Shown: positions 1 to 9,008, counted from the stretch's first letter. The stretch: DNA of 64,000 bases from CAVSCD01 sp963726335 (GCA_963726335.1 CAVSCD010000011.1:1116001-1180000); one strand, 5' to 3'. Numbers and translations: made by a program. The notes: generated by a model from the letters alone, not told the origin.

Positions 1-192
1 CGTCTCCTTCCAGACGGAAAAGAGATCCGGGATGGTCGCCAGGGCGACAAGAAACGGCATGACGATGAGCGCGAAGACGGAAAAAGCCAGCCAGGTATGT
101 TCCCAGCTCCAGACCTTGACCTTCTTCATCGGCAGGGCGAAGGCGCCCAGCATGATCCCGGCGACGATGCTTAAAGCGACACCTGCGGTCAT
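1..192 (-). CDS. RhaT-like sugar/proton symporter, N-terminal part (cut by window edge)
   Basis: The 64 visible codons read as a membrane protein beginning MTAGVALSIVAGIMLGAF, with two hydrophobic segments separated by a basic loop containing KKVKVWSWEHTW. The same FxxPxKKVKxWSWE-type pattern opens the full-length RhaT-family protein at 47582-48652 and matches the family pattern for L-rhamnose/H+ symporters. It would act in the inner membrane, importing a deoxysugar. The start ATG has a strong ribosome binding site (GGAAGGAGAG) and lies 25 bp after the stop of the URO-D-like gene on the same strand, so the two are probably co-transcribed. The C-terminal four fifths lies outside the window; the exact substrate is inferred. 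Confidence 0.75.
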   Translation of the reverse strand, partial: MTAGVALSIVAGIMLGAFALPMKKVKVWSWEHTWLAFSVFALIVMPFLVALATIPDLFSVWKET

Positions 193-217
193 GGCCGTCA
201 CTCTCCTTCCCGGGGGG

Positions 218-1324
218 TCACCATTTTTCGATGCGCCTGATGATCGCCGGCTGCAGGCTCTCGTCGGCCGCCAGGCAGAGGAGGAGTCCCTCGGGCTTCA
301 TGGCGCCGATGAAGTCCTCGAGCTCGGCGACCTGGAGGTCGACCATCACGGATCTGCCGGCGGCCTGCAGCCGCCGGATCAGCGGGACCCACTGCATGAT
401 CGGCAGGTCACGGCCCATCCCCTGGACCCACTGGATGGCCTGGATCTCCGGGACCGACAGGATCAGGTCGAGGTCCTTCAGCACGCCCCGCCCGTCCACG
501 TGGAAGACGTTGTGGGTCATCGGCTTGACCTCTTCCCTGAGCACGGGCATGCCGAACTCCTCGAACATCGCCGGCGAGATCAGGGCCGCGAAATCGCAGC
601 TCGGGATGTGCATCTTGCCGAACGAGGGGATGGCCATCCACGTCACCGAAGGGAGATCCGCCGCTTTCAGCAGTCCGTCGAAATAGTCATAGACTTCCTG
701 GAAGTGGGCCATGGCCAGGTCGACGAGCCGCTTGACCAGAGCGGGGTCGGCCTTGAGGTCCAGACAGAGCTGGAGCGGGTCGCGCCAGGCGGCCGCGCTG
801 TCCAGGCCGCCGTGGAGGTCCGTGTATCCGACCAGGGCGAGGCCCCGGCATTTTTCCAGGGCCATCCGGGTCATCTCCTCGATCTTCCGGAAATAGGGAT
901 TGGCGCGGCTGAAAGCGAGCCGGCCGAGGTCGTCCCAAGTTTTGACCGCGGGGATGGCGTAGGATGTCGTCTCGGCGTATTCGAGCTCGCTCCCGAAGAA
1001 CGCGGCGTAGATCTCGGGCCCGAGATTCGGCCAGAAGACGGGGAACGTTTCGGCCAGGAACCGGCGGCCGCGGATGCCGGCGATGAAGAAATCGACCTGG
1101 TATTCGGCGTCGAACCAGCGGGACTTGAGGTCCAGCCAGGTCCGTCCCGCGATATGGCGCGGGACCGCGAAATCGGCGTTGTGCGCCGCGAACCGGATCG
1201 GCGGCCGGTCGATGACGGCCTGGGCGTACCAAGCATAAATCCGCTTCATCGCCATGTCGAAATCCGGTTTCCCCTCAATTTCCACGGACCAGATCCTATG
1301 GTCGAAAGGCGGCGTCCGGCTCAT
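218..1324 (-). CDS. URO-D superfamily protein (not HemE)
   Basis: A 368-residue protein of the uroporphyrinogen-decarboxylase/corrinoid-methyltransferase superfamily (COG0407-like), recognised by the layout of its TIM-barrel C-terminal half: PMTHNVFHVDGRG, then a SVPEIQAIQWVQG strand and a VMVDLQVAELEDF helix. The HemE signature (PVWxMRQAGR type) is absent, so haem synthesis is unlikely. Relatives transfer methyl groups to or from cobalamin proteins or act on unknown substrates. I chose ATG 1324 rather than TTG 1330 because GGAG sits at a usable 9-nt spacing from the ATG. It is followed 25 bp later by a RhaT-like transporter, a pairing repeated near 48-50 kb. No corrinoid protein is visible nearby; the function is not assigned. 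Confidence 0.75.
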   Translation of the reverse strand: MSRTPPFDHRIWSVEIEGKPDFDMAMKRIYAWYAQAVIDRPPIRFAAHNADFAVPRHIAGRTWLDLKSRWFDAEYQVDFFIAGIRGRRFLAETFPVFWPNLGPEIYAAFFGSELEYAETTSYAIPAVKTWDDLGRLAFSRANPYFRKIEEMTRMALEKCRGLALVGYTDLHGGLDSAAAWRDPLQLCLDLKADPALVKRLVDLAMAHFQEVYDYFDGLLKAADLPSVTWMAIPSFGKMHIPSCDFAALISPAMFEEFGMPVLREEVKPMTHNVFHVDGRGVLKDLDLILSVPEIQAIQWVQGMGRDLPIMQWVPLIRRLQAAGRSVMVDLQVAELEDFIGAMKPEGLLLCLAADESLQPAIIRRIEKW

Positions 1325-1384
1325 GGGCAAATGCTCCTGCAGGACTTGATCGTCTGTTGCGGCTGCGTTTTTGATCGCGCGGCA

Positions 1385-1414
1385 AGTCTATCGACGGGCG
1401 GCGTTCCTTGTCAA
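1385..1414 (-). promoter_or_regulatory. Sigma-70-type promoter of the URO-D-like gene
   Basis: Reading the minus strand: TTGACA (1414-1409), 18-bp spacer, TAGACT (1390-1385). It lies about 60 bp before the ATG at 1324, so transcription should start near 1378. Confidence 0.6.
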
Positions 1415-1449
1415 GCCGCGCCGGGCTCTTCTTTGCCGTGACGGCCGTC

Positions 1450-2234
1450 TCAGTCCGCCAATCTCCGGTATTCGGACTGGACCGCGTCGGCGCCGTAAAG
1501 CCTTTCCAGCCTGCGGATCGTAAAATGGGCCTGGGCGATGTCCTGAAAATGATCCATGAAGATCGTGTTGATGAGGCCACCGCCGATCGCGCCGATGGCC
1601 GGAACGCTCATGACGGCGACCTTTTCCGAGACGACGATCCCGAAGCGGCGGCGATCGCTGAGATCAGCCTGACCAGGACGGGGGCGCCTTTGGCCGTCAG
1701 CCCTCGCCTGGAAATGAATTGGGCGGCTTCCGAAACCGCCTTGGACAACGCCGCCCGGACGGCATAGTATCCGGTCTCCGCGGCGTCATCCCCTTCCGAC
1801 CGTCCGCCGAGCGCGAAGACCTGAAGGCAGTTCAGCATCGTTTCCGGGGAGCTCAGGTCTTCGCCCTCGCTCCTGGCGATGTCCGAGATCGAGCGCAGCA
1901 TGATCACCGTCGATAGAGGAAGTTCGATGGGCAGCGCCGCCAGTCCGAAGGCGCCCCCAGTGGCGCCGGAAGTCATCACCGCGATCTTATGGACCGCCTT
2001 GGAGTGCCGGGATGGGCGCCTGCCCTTGATGGTCGCTACAGCGAAAGTCAAAGCCTTGCTGATCGCCTTCCGGGTCGCGGCGTGGATGACTCCGGCCCAC
2101 TTGCCCGGCAGTCTCGCCAGCGCCTTGTCGAGCGGCGAGGCCAGGGCGTCCGTCAGCCTGGCGGCCAAGCTGGGGTGCTCGAGCCGGGCTTTCGCCCGTC
2201 TCAGGGCTTCGAGATCTTCAGGAGCGAGTTGCAT
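1450..2234 (-). CDS. EcsC family protein, one frameshift
   Basis: EcsC-family (PF12787-like) protein of about 261 residues after correction. The glycine-rich hydrophobic centre (VMTSGATGGAFGLAALPIE) and the C-terminal SVPAIGAIGGGLINTIF plus HFQDIAQAHFTIRRLE segments are typical. The reading frame breaks near 1658-1662: the first frame ends 208 residues in with a meaningless tail, while the -1 frame continues RRFGIVVSEKVAVMSV to a stop at 1450. A single missing C in a CCC run explains it. EcsC relatives are membrane-associated proteins, some linked to ABC exporter regulation and protease secretion; the role here is unknown. ATG 2234 follows GAAGAGGG by 4 nt. It heads the minus-strand group that includes the URO-D-like gene, which also has its own promoter. 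Confidence 0.75.
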
Positions 2235-2250
2235 CCCTCTTCACGAGGTC

Positions 2251-2279
2251 ATCATAAACGCGGCCCGGAAAAGCGTCAA
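2251..2279 (-). promoter_or_regulatory. Sigma-70-type promoter of the EcsC gene
   Basis: Minus strand: TTGACG (2279-2274), 17-bp spacer, TATGAT (2256-2251). It predicts a start about 10 bp before the ATG at 2234. Confidence 0.6.
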
Positions 2280-2422
2280 GAAATCGGCTTCCACGGCCGC
2301 GGGCCGCCGTCAACGACCTGACTTCCCCACGCCGCTCCTCCCGCTTGGGATCGTATAAGTGCGGAAACTTCCTCGAGACTGTTATATAATATCGCCCAAT
2401 GCGCGTCCGAAAGGAACAGCCG

Positions 2423-3694
2423 ATGCCTCACCACCGAAGCCTCTCCCGCCGCGATTTTATCAGGACGGGCGCCGCCGCCGTGGCCTCGCTCGTCATCGTC
2501 CCCCGCCGCGTCCTCGGCGGCCCAGGCTATGTCGCCCCGAGCGACACCCTGACCAAGGCCGTCATCGGCGTCGGCGGCATGGGACAGGTCCATCTCGGCT
2601 ATCCCGGCGCGGTCCTCCGGGCCGTTTGCGATGTCGACGGCAAGCACCTGGCGCGGGCCCTGGAGATCAGCGGTCCCGGCGTCGACGGATACAGCGATTT
2701 CCGCGAGGTCCTGGCCCGGCCCGACATCGACATCGTCCACATCGCGACGCCGCCCCACTGGCACGCCCTGATCTCCATCGCCGCCGCCGAAGCCGGCAAG
2801 GACATCTGGTGCGAGAAGCCGATGAGCCGGACGATCGCCGAAGGCCGCGCGGTCGTCGAGTCCATTCGGCGGACCGGACGTATTTTCCGGATCAATACCT
2901 GGTTCCGTTTCACGGACCGTTTCTACGGGTTCGGGACGGACGTCCGGCCGATCAAGAAAGTCGTCGAGAACAGGCTACTGGGCTGGCCGGTCAAAGCGAC
3001 GGTGAGCGCCGCCACGGGGTTCGACTGGAAATTTTATTGGAGCGGCCTGACCCACGCCCGCCCCGAGCCCGTGCCGCCGGAGCTCGATTACGATTTCTGG
3101 CTCGGTCCCGCGCCCTGGAAGCCCTACCATCCCCATCGCGTCCACGCCACTTTCCGCGGCTACTGGGATTATGACGGCGGCGGCCTGGGCGACATGGGCA
3201 TGCACTACCTCGACCCGGTCCAGTATCTTCTCGAAAAAGACGATACGAGCCCCGTGGAGATCATGGCCGACGGTCCGCAGCAGCACCCGGACGCCTGCGG
3301 CAGCTGGCGGCGGGTCGAGCTGAAGTACGCCGACGGCTGCGTCATCGTCCTCGACGGCGAGGGCCGGGGCGAAAACATCCCCTTCCTCGAGGGCCCAAAG
3401 GGCAAGCTCTACCGGGGGTTCGAATCCGACATCCCGGGCCTGCGCGCCGCCTTGGCGTCCCTGCCCGACCCCGAACCCCAGCCGGCCGATTTCTGCGAGG
3501 CCGTCCGGACGAGGACGAGGTTCACCCTCAACGAGACGAACGCCCACCGGTCCTGCACGCTTGTCAACCTGGCCAAGATCGCCGTTCAGCTCGGGCGGCC
3601 CCTCCGCTACGATCCGATGCGCGAGACGTTCCCCGACGACGAAGCGGCGAACCGTCTCGCGAGCCAGCCCATGCGGGCGCCCTGGCACATCTGA
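2423..3694 (+). CDS. Tat-exported Gfo/Idh/MocA family oxidoreductase
   Basis: A 423-residue NAD(P)-dependent sugar oxidoreductase. It opens with a twin-arginine signal (SLSRRDFIRTGAAAVASL), then a Rossmann fold (VIGVGGMGQVH), the DIVHIATPPHWHA strand and the family signature EKPM near residue 140. The C-terminal half is the usual mixed alpha/beta substrate domain, ending DDEAANRLASQPMRAPWHI, close to the end of the enzyme at 62661-63971. Tat export implies folding with cofactor inside and action in the periplasm. ATG 2423 has AAGGAA upstream; an ATG at 2399 is also in frame and sits 8 nt after a TATAAT box, so a longer leaderless form is possible. It is the first gene of an operon with a DUF1080 protein (22-bp gap) and an enolase-superfamily enzyme, which suggests oxidation of a glycoside to a 3-keto form. 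Substrate unknown. Confidence 0.88.
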   Translation: MPHHRSLSRRDFIRTGAAAVASLVIVPRRVLGGPGYVAPSDTLTKAVIGVGGMGQVHLGYPGAVLRAVCDVDGKHLARALEISGPGVDGYSDFREVLARPDIDIVHIATPPHWHALISIAAAEAGKDIWCEKPMSRTIAEGRAVVESIRRTGRIFRINTWFRFTDRFYGFGTDVRPIKKVVENRLLGWPVKATVSAATGFDWKFYWSGLTHARPEPVPPELDYDFWLGPAPWKPYHPHRVHATFRGYWDYDGGGLGDMGMHYLDPVQYLLEKDDTSPVEIMADGPQQHPDACGSWRRVELKYADGCVIVLDGEGRGENIPFLEGPKGKLYRGFESDIPGLRAALASLPDPEPQPADFCEAVRTRTRFTLNETNAHRSCTLVNLAKIAVQLGRPLRYDPMRETFPDDEAANRLASQPMRAPWHI

Positions 3695-3716
3695 TACGGC
3701 GATGAGAAGGTCCCCC

Positions 3717-6557
3717 ATGCACAAAAGAACCACGGTGGTCCTCCTGGTTTTCCTGGCCGGCTCGCTCTGCGCCGCCGCCCAGACCCCGGCCGTCGTCGCC
3801 GACGCCGGTCTCGAAGCGCGCCTCTCCGCGATCCTCGAGGGCTTCCCCGCCGAAAACCCGGCCGTGCGGGACGCTCTGTGCGCCGGGATCCTCAAGCTCG
3901 GTCCGGCGGCCATCGCCGGAGTCTGCGCGCGCGTGCAGCCGCCTGAGGCGGGTAACGACTCCAAGGCCAGGTTCGCCGTGAACGGGCTTGCCGTTTACGT
4001 AACGCGCGCCGACGCCGAGGCGGAGCGTGTTCTTTTTGTCCGGGCCTTGCTCGACTCCCTGGCCGCCGCTCGGGATAAGAACGTCGCCGCCTTCTTTCTT
4101 TCTCAGGTCCAGCTCTCCGGCAAGGCCGAGTCCGTGGCGCCATTGGAGAGATATCTTCGGGACGAAGCCCTGGCGGGGCCGGCCGCCGCGGCGCTCCGGA
4201 CGATCGGCGGCCGCGAGGCTGTCGGCGTCTTTATGAGAGCGCTCGACGCCGCGCCCCCGTCGGCCCGCCTCCCGGTCGTCGAGGCGCTCGGCGCGATGCG
4301 CAGCCGCGAAGCGGTGAGGAAGCTCATGGTCATGGCCGAAGACGGCGACGAGGGACTTCGCCGCGCGGCCCGGTTCGCTCTGGCTAATATCGGCGACCCG
4401 GCGGTTCAGCCCACACTCGCTCAGATGAGGATCGACGCCTCTCTTCAGGAAAGGCAAGAGGCGCCGGCCCTTTATCTTCTTTACGCCCGCCGGCTCACGG
4501 AATCCGGAAGAACAGGCGAGGGGTTGGCCGTGGCCCGGGCGGTCCTCGGGTCCCACGGCGGTCCCTCGGAAAGCCAGGTGGCTTCGGAAGCGCTGGCCCT
4601 CATCGTGTCGGTCCTTAAAGACGAAGCCGTTCCCGATCTTCTGCGAACCGCCGCGAGCCCGGTTCCCGCCCTCCGCGAAGCGGCACTCGACCTCGCGACG
4701 CCGATCGGTGGGAAGGAGGCGACGGCCCAATGGATAGCCCGGGCCGAGGCCTCGGCGCCCGACTTCAGGGCCGCCATCATCGCCATGCTCGGACGGCGGG
4801 GCGACGCCGCTGCCCTGCCGTTTGTCCGCGACAGCCTGCGGAGCCCGGACGCGGCTGTCCGCCTGGCCGCCATCCCCTGCGCGGCCCGGCTGGGCCGCGA
4901 GGACGCTATACCTGAATTGTTCAGGCTCATCGGCGCGGAAGACCAGGCGGAAGTCGAGGCGGTGAAAACGGCCCTGCTCGGGTTCGACGGCGGGAGCGTC
5001 GTTCCCGGGGCGGTCCGGCTGCTCGACACGACGCCCCTTCCAGGGAAAGCCGCCCTCGTCGACATCCTCGGCGAAAAAGGCGCGCGTCAGGAGATCGACC
5101 GCATCTTTACGCTGGCGTCCGACCCTGAGCGGGCGACCCGGAGCGCCGCGCTTGGTGCCCTGGCCCGGCTGGCCGGCGAGACGGACCTGCCGCGGCTTGT
5201 CGCGATGCTCGAAACGGCGGGCGAAAGCGGCGAAGTCTTGCGGCTTCAGGAGGCGGTCGCCGCGGCCGCCCGGCGAAGTGCCGACCCGTCGCTCCGGGGC
5301 GCGTCTCTTGTCGGTCTACTGGAAAACGCTCCGGCCGCCCGCCAGGCGGCCATTCTGCGCGCCCTGCCGAAAGTCGGCGGAGAGAAGGGCCTGCGCGCGG
5401 TGATCCAGAGAGTGGGAAACGCCGACCCCCAAGTTCAGACGGCGGCCCTCTACGCCCTGTCCCAGTGGCCCGACTATCAGGCCGCCGGCGAGCTTCTCCG
5501 GATCGCCACGGCGACCGGGGACAGGCGCCATCGCCTGCTGGCGGTCGAGGGCTATGTCCGCCTCGTCGGCCGGGCGGACCCGGCCGGCGCGAGCCGGCTC
5601 GCCCTGCTCAGTGACCTTCTTTCAAGGCCCTTCGACGACGCCGACAAAAAGCCGGCCGTCGCCGCCTTGGCCGATATCCGCGAGCCCGGATCCCTTCATC
5701 TTCTCTCCCTGTATCTCGATAACGCGGCGCTCGGCGAGGCCGCGGCGGCCGCCCTTCTCGAGATGGCCTCACTCCAGGCGCCCGACGAGCCCTGGCTCTC
5801 CGGCCACGAGGCGGTCTCCGTGCTCAGGCGGGTCGAAGCCCGGGCGGTTGCGCCCGCCGAGAAAGAACGGACAACCGCGATCATCCGGGACCGGCTGCGC
5901 CAGGGCGGTTTCGCGCCGCTTTTCGACGGCCGCGGTCTAGAAGGCTGGAAAGGCCTCGTCGCCGATCCCCCGGCCCGGGCGAAAATGAGCCCGCAGGAGC
6001 TGTCGGCGGCGCAAGCCGCGGCGGACGAGAAGATGCGGGCCCATTGGCGGGTCGTCGACGGCGTCCTTGTCTTCGACGGCAAGGGGGAGAGCCTCTGCAC
6101 CGCCGCCGACTACGGCGATTTCGAGCTCCTCGTCGACTGGAAGATCGAGAGCGGCGGCGACAGCGGCCTATATCTTCGGGGCTCGCCCCAGGTCCAGATC
6201 TGGGACGCCGGCGCCAACCCTGTCGGCTCGGGCGGGCTCTACAACAACCAGAAGGGGAGGAGCGTTCCTTTGGAAAGCGCCGACCGTCCGGTCGGCGAGT
6301 GGAACGCCTTCCGGGTCATCATGATCGGGGAGCGAGTCAGCGTCTATCTCAACGACCGGCTGGTCGTCGATAATACGGTCCTCGAGAACTATTGGGAGAG
6401 GGACAAGCCGATCTACCCGGCGGGGCCAGATCGAGCTCCAGGCTCACGGCAATGCTCTCTATTTCAAGAATATCTTCCTCCGCGAGATTCCGCGCGACGG
6501 CGCCGCGCCGCAGCTGACGGAAACCGAGGCCGCCGAGGGGTTCGTGCCGCTTTTTAA
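3717..6557 (+). CDS. Secreted HEAT-repeat/DUF1080 protein (5' part of frameshifted gene)
   Basis: Start ATG 3717 (RBS AGAAGG) gives a signal peptide (TTVVLLVFLAGSLCAAAQTP) and a long alpha-helical array of HEAT-type repeats covering roughly residues 30-725. A DUF1080/3-keto-disaccharide-hydrolase jelly roll (PF06439-like) follows from residue about 731 (FAPLFDGRGLEGWKG), with typical SGGDSGLYLRG and SGGLYNNQKG motifs. The frame is lost in a GGGG run near 6421-6424. Deleting one G restores GQIELQAHGNALYFKNIFL, the normal end of this domain, and reads on without a stop into the next entry. I therefore think 3717-7839 is one gene of about 1,374 residues. DUF1080 proteins cleave 3-keto-glycosides made by partner oxidoreductases; HEAT arrays usually bind proteins or act as scaffolds. 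The Gfo/Idh/MocA gene ends 22 bp upstream. Confidence 0.82.
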   Translation: MHKRTTVVLLVFLAGSLCAAAQTPAVVADAGLEARLSAILEGFPAENPAVRDALCAGILKLGPAAIAGVCARVQPPEAGNDSKARFAVNGLAVYVTRADAEAERVLFVRALLDSLAAARDKNVAAFFLSQVQLSGKAESVAPLERYLRDEALAGPAAAALRTIGGREAVGVFMRALDAAPPSARLPVVEALGAMRSREAVRKLMVMAEDGDEGLRRAARFALANIGDPAVQPTLAQMRIDASLQERQEAPALYLLYARRLTESGRTGEGLAVARAVLGSHGGPSESQVASEALALIVSVLKDEAVPDLLRTAASPVPALREAALDLATPIGGKEATAQWIARAEASAPDFRAAIIAMLGRRGDAAALPFVRDSLRSPDAAVRLAAIPCAARLGREDAIPELFRLIGAEDQAEVEAVKTALLGFDGGSVVPGAVRLLDTTPLPGKAALVDILGEKGARQEIDRIFTLASDPERATRSAALGALARLAGETDLPRLVAMLETAGESGEVLRLQEAVAAAARRSADPSLRGASLVGLLENAPAARQAAILRALPKVGGEKGLRAVIQRVGNADPQVQTAALYALSQWPDYQAAGELLRIATATGDRRHRLLAVEGYVRLVGRADPAGASRLALLSDLLSRPFDDADKKPAVAALADIREPGSLHLLSLYLDNAALGEAAAAALLEMASLQAPDEPWLSGHEAVSVLRRVEARAVAPAEKERTTAIIRDRLRQGGFAPLFDGRGLEGWKGLVADPPARAKMSPQELSAAQAAADEKMRAHWRVVDGVLVFDGKGESLCTAADYGDFELLVDWKIESGGDSGLYLRGSPQVQIWDAGANPVGSGGLYNNQKGRSVPLESADRPVGEWNAFRVIMIGERVSVYLNDRLVVDNTVLENYWERDKPIYPAGPDRAPGSRQCSLFQEYLPPRDSARRRRAAADGNRGRRGVRAAF

Positions 6558-7839
6558 CGGGCGCGACCTCGACGGCTGGACGGGCGACACCAAGGGCTAC
6601 GCGGCCGAGGACGAAAAGATCGTCATCCGTCCCGAGCTCGCGAGCGGCAACCTGTACACGGCCGGCGAGTTCGCCGAATTCGTGCTCCGGTTCGAGTTCA
6701 AGCTGACGCCCGGGGCCAACAACGGCCTCGCCGTCCTTGCTCCCCTTGAAGGCGACGCCGCCTACGCCGGCCTGGAGCTCCAAATCCTCGACGACGGCTC
6801 GCCCCTCTACTGGGGCCTCGAGCCGCGCCAGTTTCACGGCTCTGTTTACGGGGTCGTCCCGGCCCGCCGCGGATCCTTGCGTCCGCCGGGCGAGTGGAAC
6901 AGACAGGAGGTGACGGTCCAGGGCCGTCGGGTCAAGATCGTCCTTAACGGCGAGACGATCGTCGATGCCGACCTCGAGGCGGCCGCGGCGGGCGGTACGC
7001 TCAACGGCCGGGACCACCCGGGGCTCAAGAGGAAGTCCGGCCATATCGGCTTCCTGGGGCACGGTTCTCTCGTCGAGTTCCGGAACATCCGGCTGAAGAA
7101 GAAGATCCTGCCGGTGCCGGGTCAAGTCTTCGACGTCGACGGCCAGGCGGCATTCGTGATACTCCCGCAGGGCGCCCGTCCCGACGGGCCCATCCCTTGG
7201 GTCTGGTACGCCCCGACGCTCCCCGGCCTCCCCGCCGCCGAAGAGCGCTGGATGTTCGAGCGTTTCAGCAGGGCCGGGATCGCCGTGGCCGGCATCGATG
7301 TCGGCGAGTCGTATGGCTCTCCGGACGGCCGGAAGCTCTTTTCAGCACTCTACCGGGAGCTGACAGGAAAGCGCGGGTTCGCGGCCAAACCGGTCCTCCT
7401 GGGGCGCAGCCGCGGCGGGTTGATGACCCTGGGCTGGGCCGCGGAGAACGCCGACAAGGTCGCGGGATTCGCGGGCATCTATCCCGTCTGCGATATCGCC
7501 AGCTACCCGGGAGTGGACAAGGCGAGCGAAGCCTATCAGCTGACGGCCGAAGAGCTGTCACGCAGCCTGGCCGAACATAACCCGATCGACCGCCTCGAGC
7601 CGCTGGCCCGGGCCGGGGTCCCGTTGTTCGCCATCCACGGCGACATCGATACGCTCGTCCCCCTGGACAGGAATTCCGGCGAAATGAAGAAGCGCTATGA
7701 GGCGCTGGGCGGACGGATGCGGCTCGTCGTCCCCCCCGGTCAGGGGCATAACTATTGGGAGGGTTTCTTCCAGTGCCGGGAGCTCGTCGATTTCGTCATC
7801 GAGACAGCTTCTCCGGACCGGAAGGAAGATCTTCCGTAA
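6544..7839 (+). CDS. Second DUF1080 domain fused to alpha/beta hydrolase (3' part of frameshifted gene)
   Basis: The listed start is an internal GTG; the real frame runs in from about 6424. Residues 1-185 of this piece form a second DUF1080 jelly roll (PLFNGRDLDGWTGD at its start, SGHIGFLGHGSLVEFRNI at its end). Residues about 195-431 form an alpha/beta hydrolase with nucleophile elbow GRSRGG, acid in HGDIDTLVP and histidine in GQGHNYW, a complete Ser-Asp-His set. The hydrolase could be an esterase removing acyl or methyl groups from the glycan on which the DUF1080 domains act, but that is inference. No ribosome binding site precedes 6544, which supports a single fused protein with the preceding part. 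The stop lies 20 bp before the enolase-superfamily gene. Confidence 0.8.
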   Translation: MPLFNGRDLDGWTGDTKGYAAEDEKIVIRPELASGNLYTAGEFAEFVLRFEFKLTPGANNGLAVLAPLEGDAAYAGLELQILDDGSPLYWGLEPRQFHGSVYGVVPARRGSLRPPGEWNRQEVTVQGRRVKIVLNGETIVDADLEAAAAGGTLNGRDHPGLKRKSGHIGFLGHGSLVEFRNIRLKKKILPVPGQVFDVDGQAAFVILPQGARPDGPIPWVWYAPTLPGLPAAEERWMFERFSRAGIAVAGIDVGESYGSPDGRKLFSALYRELTGKRGFAAKPVLLGRSRGGLMTLGWAAENADKVAGFAGIYPVCDIASYPGVDKASEAYQLTAEELSRSLAEHNPIDRLEPLARAGVPLFAIHGDIDTLVPLDRNSGEMKKRYEALGGRMRLVVPPGQGHNYWEGFFQCRELVDFVIETASPDRKEDLP

Positions 7840-7859
7840 TAAGGCCGGAGCCTGAAGAT

Positions 7860-9008
7860 ATGACGTTCCCAAAGCCGCCTGCCGCCGGCCTGGACAGCCT
7901 GCTCATCCCCAAGCTCGACCGCGTCGACCTTATCACCGTCAAGCTGCCCTTCGTCTCTCCGTTCGGGACGAGCGTTCATGTCTGGACGGAAAAAGAAGCG
8001 ATGCTCATGCGCCTCCAGTCGGGCGGTGTCACTGCCTGGAGCGAGTGCGTGTCCGACCCCGACCCGTTCTATTCTTACGAGACGAACGAAACCGCGCGGC
8101 ACATCATCAAGGACTTCCTCCTGCCGCGCGTCGAGCCGGGGATGACCCTTGGCGCTCTCGAAGACGAATTCCGCCGCGTCCGCGGCCACGGGATGGCCAA
8201 GGCGACGATCGAGAACGGGCTGCTCGTCCTGATCGCGCTTCAGCGGAACATCCCCCTCCATGAGCTTCTGGGCGGTCCCCGGAAGAAGATCATGTCCGGC
8301 CTGAGCATCGGCCTCAAGGACACGCCGGCCGACCTCCTGGCCGCGATTGAGCGGGCCGTCGGCCGCGGCTACCATCGCGTCAAGATGAAGGTGAAGAGAG
8401 GCCAGGATATCGAGTGGGTCAGGGCCGTGCGCGAGCGTTTCCCGAAGCTCCCGCTGATGGTCGACGCCAACGGCGATTACTCGCTTTCGGACACGGACCA
8501 TCTGAGGCGGCTCGACGAGTTCGACTTGATGATGGTCGAGCAGCCGCTGTCCTACAGCGATATCTACGAGCATTCGCTCCTCCAGAAGGAGCTGAAAACC
8601 GCGGTCTGCCTGGACGAGTCCATCCACAGCCTGGCCGACGCGGCCGCCGCCATAGCCCTTGACGCCTGCCGCATCGTCAACATCAAGCAGGGGAGGGTGG
8701 GCGGCCTGCTGGAATCGATGAGGATCGCGAGCTACTGCGCCGGCCGCGGCATCGGCGTCTGGTCGGGGGGGATGGACGAGACGGGCATCGGTCGGGCGGT
8801 CAACATCCACCTCCAGACGGCGGATGGCTTCAGCCTCCCGGGCGACACCGCGGCAACGAAAAACTATTTCGACGAGGACATCGTCGAGCCGCCGGTCGTC
8901 CTCGGTCCGGACGGGTTTATCGACATTCCCGAGGGACCGGGACTGGGCGTCGAGGTCGTCGCCGGGCGCCTTCTCAAGAGGGCGGTCCGCTGGGAGCGCC
9001 TGCGATAA
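7860..9008 (+). CDS. Enolase-superfamily (mandelate racemase/muconate lactonizing type) enzyme
   Basis: A 382-residue cytoplasmic enzyme with an N-terminal capping domain and a modified TIM barrel. Visible catalytic elements are the KxK pair (VKMKVKRG), the three acidic metal ligands in VDANGDYS, VEQPLS and DESIHS, and the KQGRVGG lysine strand. The end SGGMDETGIGRAVN resembles the o-succinylbenzoate synthase/N-acylamino-acid racemase branch, but no menaquinone genes are near. The sugar-processing operon makes an acid-sugar dehydratase or epimerase role just as possible. I use ATG 7860, not the longer in-frame start at 7755, because the latter overlaps the previous gene. It is the last gene of the 2423-9008 operon. 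Confidence 0.85.
   Translation: MTFPKPPAAGLDSLLIPKLDRVDLITVKLPFVSPFGTSVHVWTEKEAMLMRLQSGGVTAWSECVSDPDPFYSYETNETARHIIKDFLLPRVEPGMTLGALEDEFRRVRGHGMAKATIENGLLVLIALQRNIPLHELLGGPRKKIMSGLSIGLKDTPADLLAAIERAVGRGYHRVKMKVKRGQDIEWVRAVRERFPKLPLMVDANGDYSLSDTDHLRRLDEFDLMMVEQPLSYSDIYEHSLLQKELKTAVCLDESIHSLADAAAAIALDACRIVNIKQGRVGGLLESMRIASYCAGRGIGVWSGGMDETGIGRAVNIHLQTADGFSLPGDTAATKNYFDEDIVEPPVVLGPDGFIDIPEGPGLGVEVVAGRLLKRAVRWERLR

Noticed and set aside
218..1324. hemE (uroporphyrinogen decarboxylase of haem synthesis)
   Set aside because: The HemE N-terminal signature is missing and no haem genes are nearby; only the superfamily is supported. The same applies to 48879-49868.
32..1441. Plus-strand 469-codon open frame over the URO-D-like gene
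   Set aside because: Antisense shadow of a conserved protein in high-GC DNA; its translation has no domain and is Arg/Asp/Gly-biased.
7860..9008. menC (o-succinylbenzoate synthase)
   Set aside because: Only the subgroup resembles MenC; no menaquinone genes are present and the operon is carbohydrate-related.
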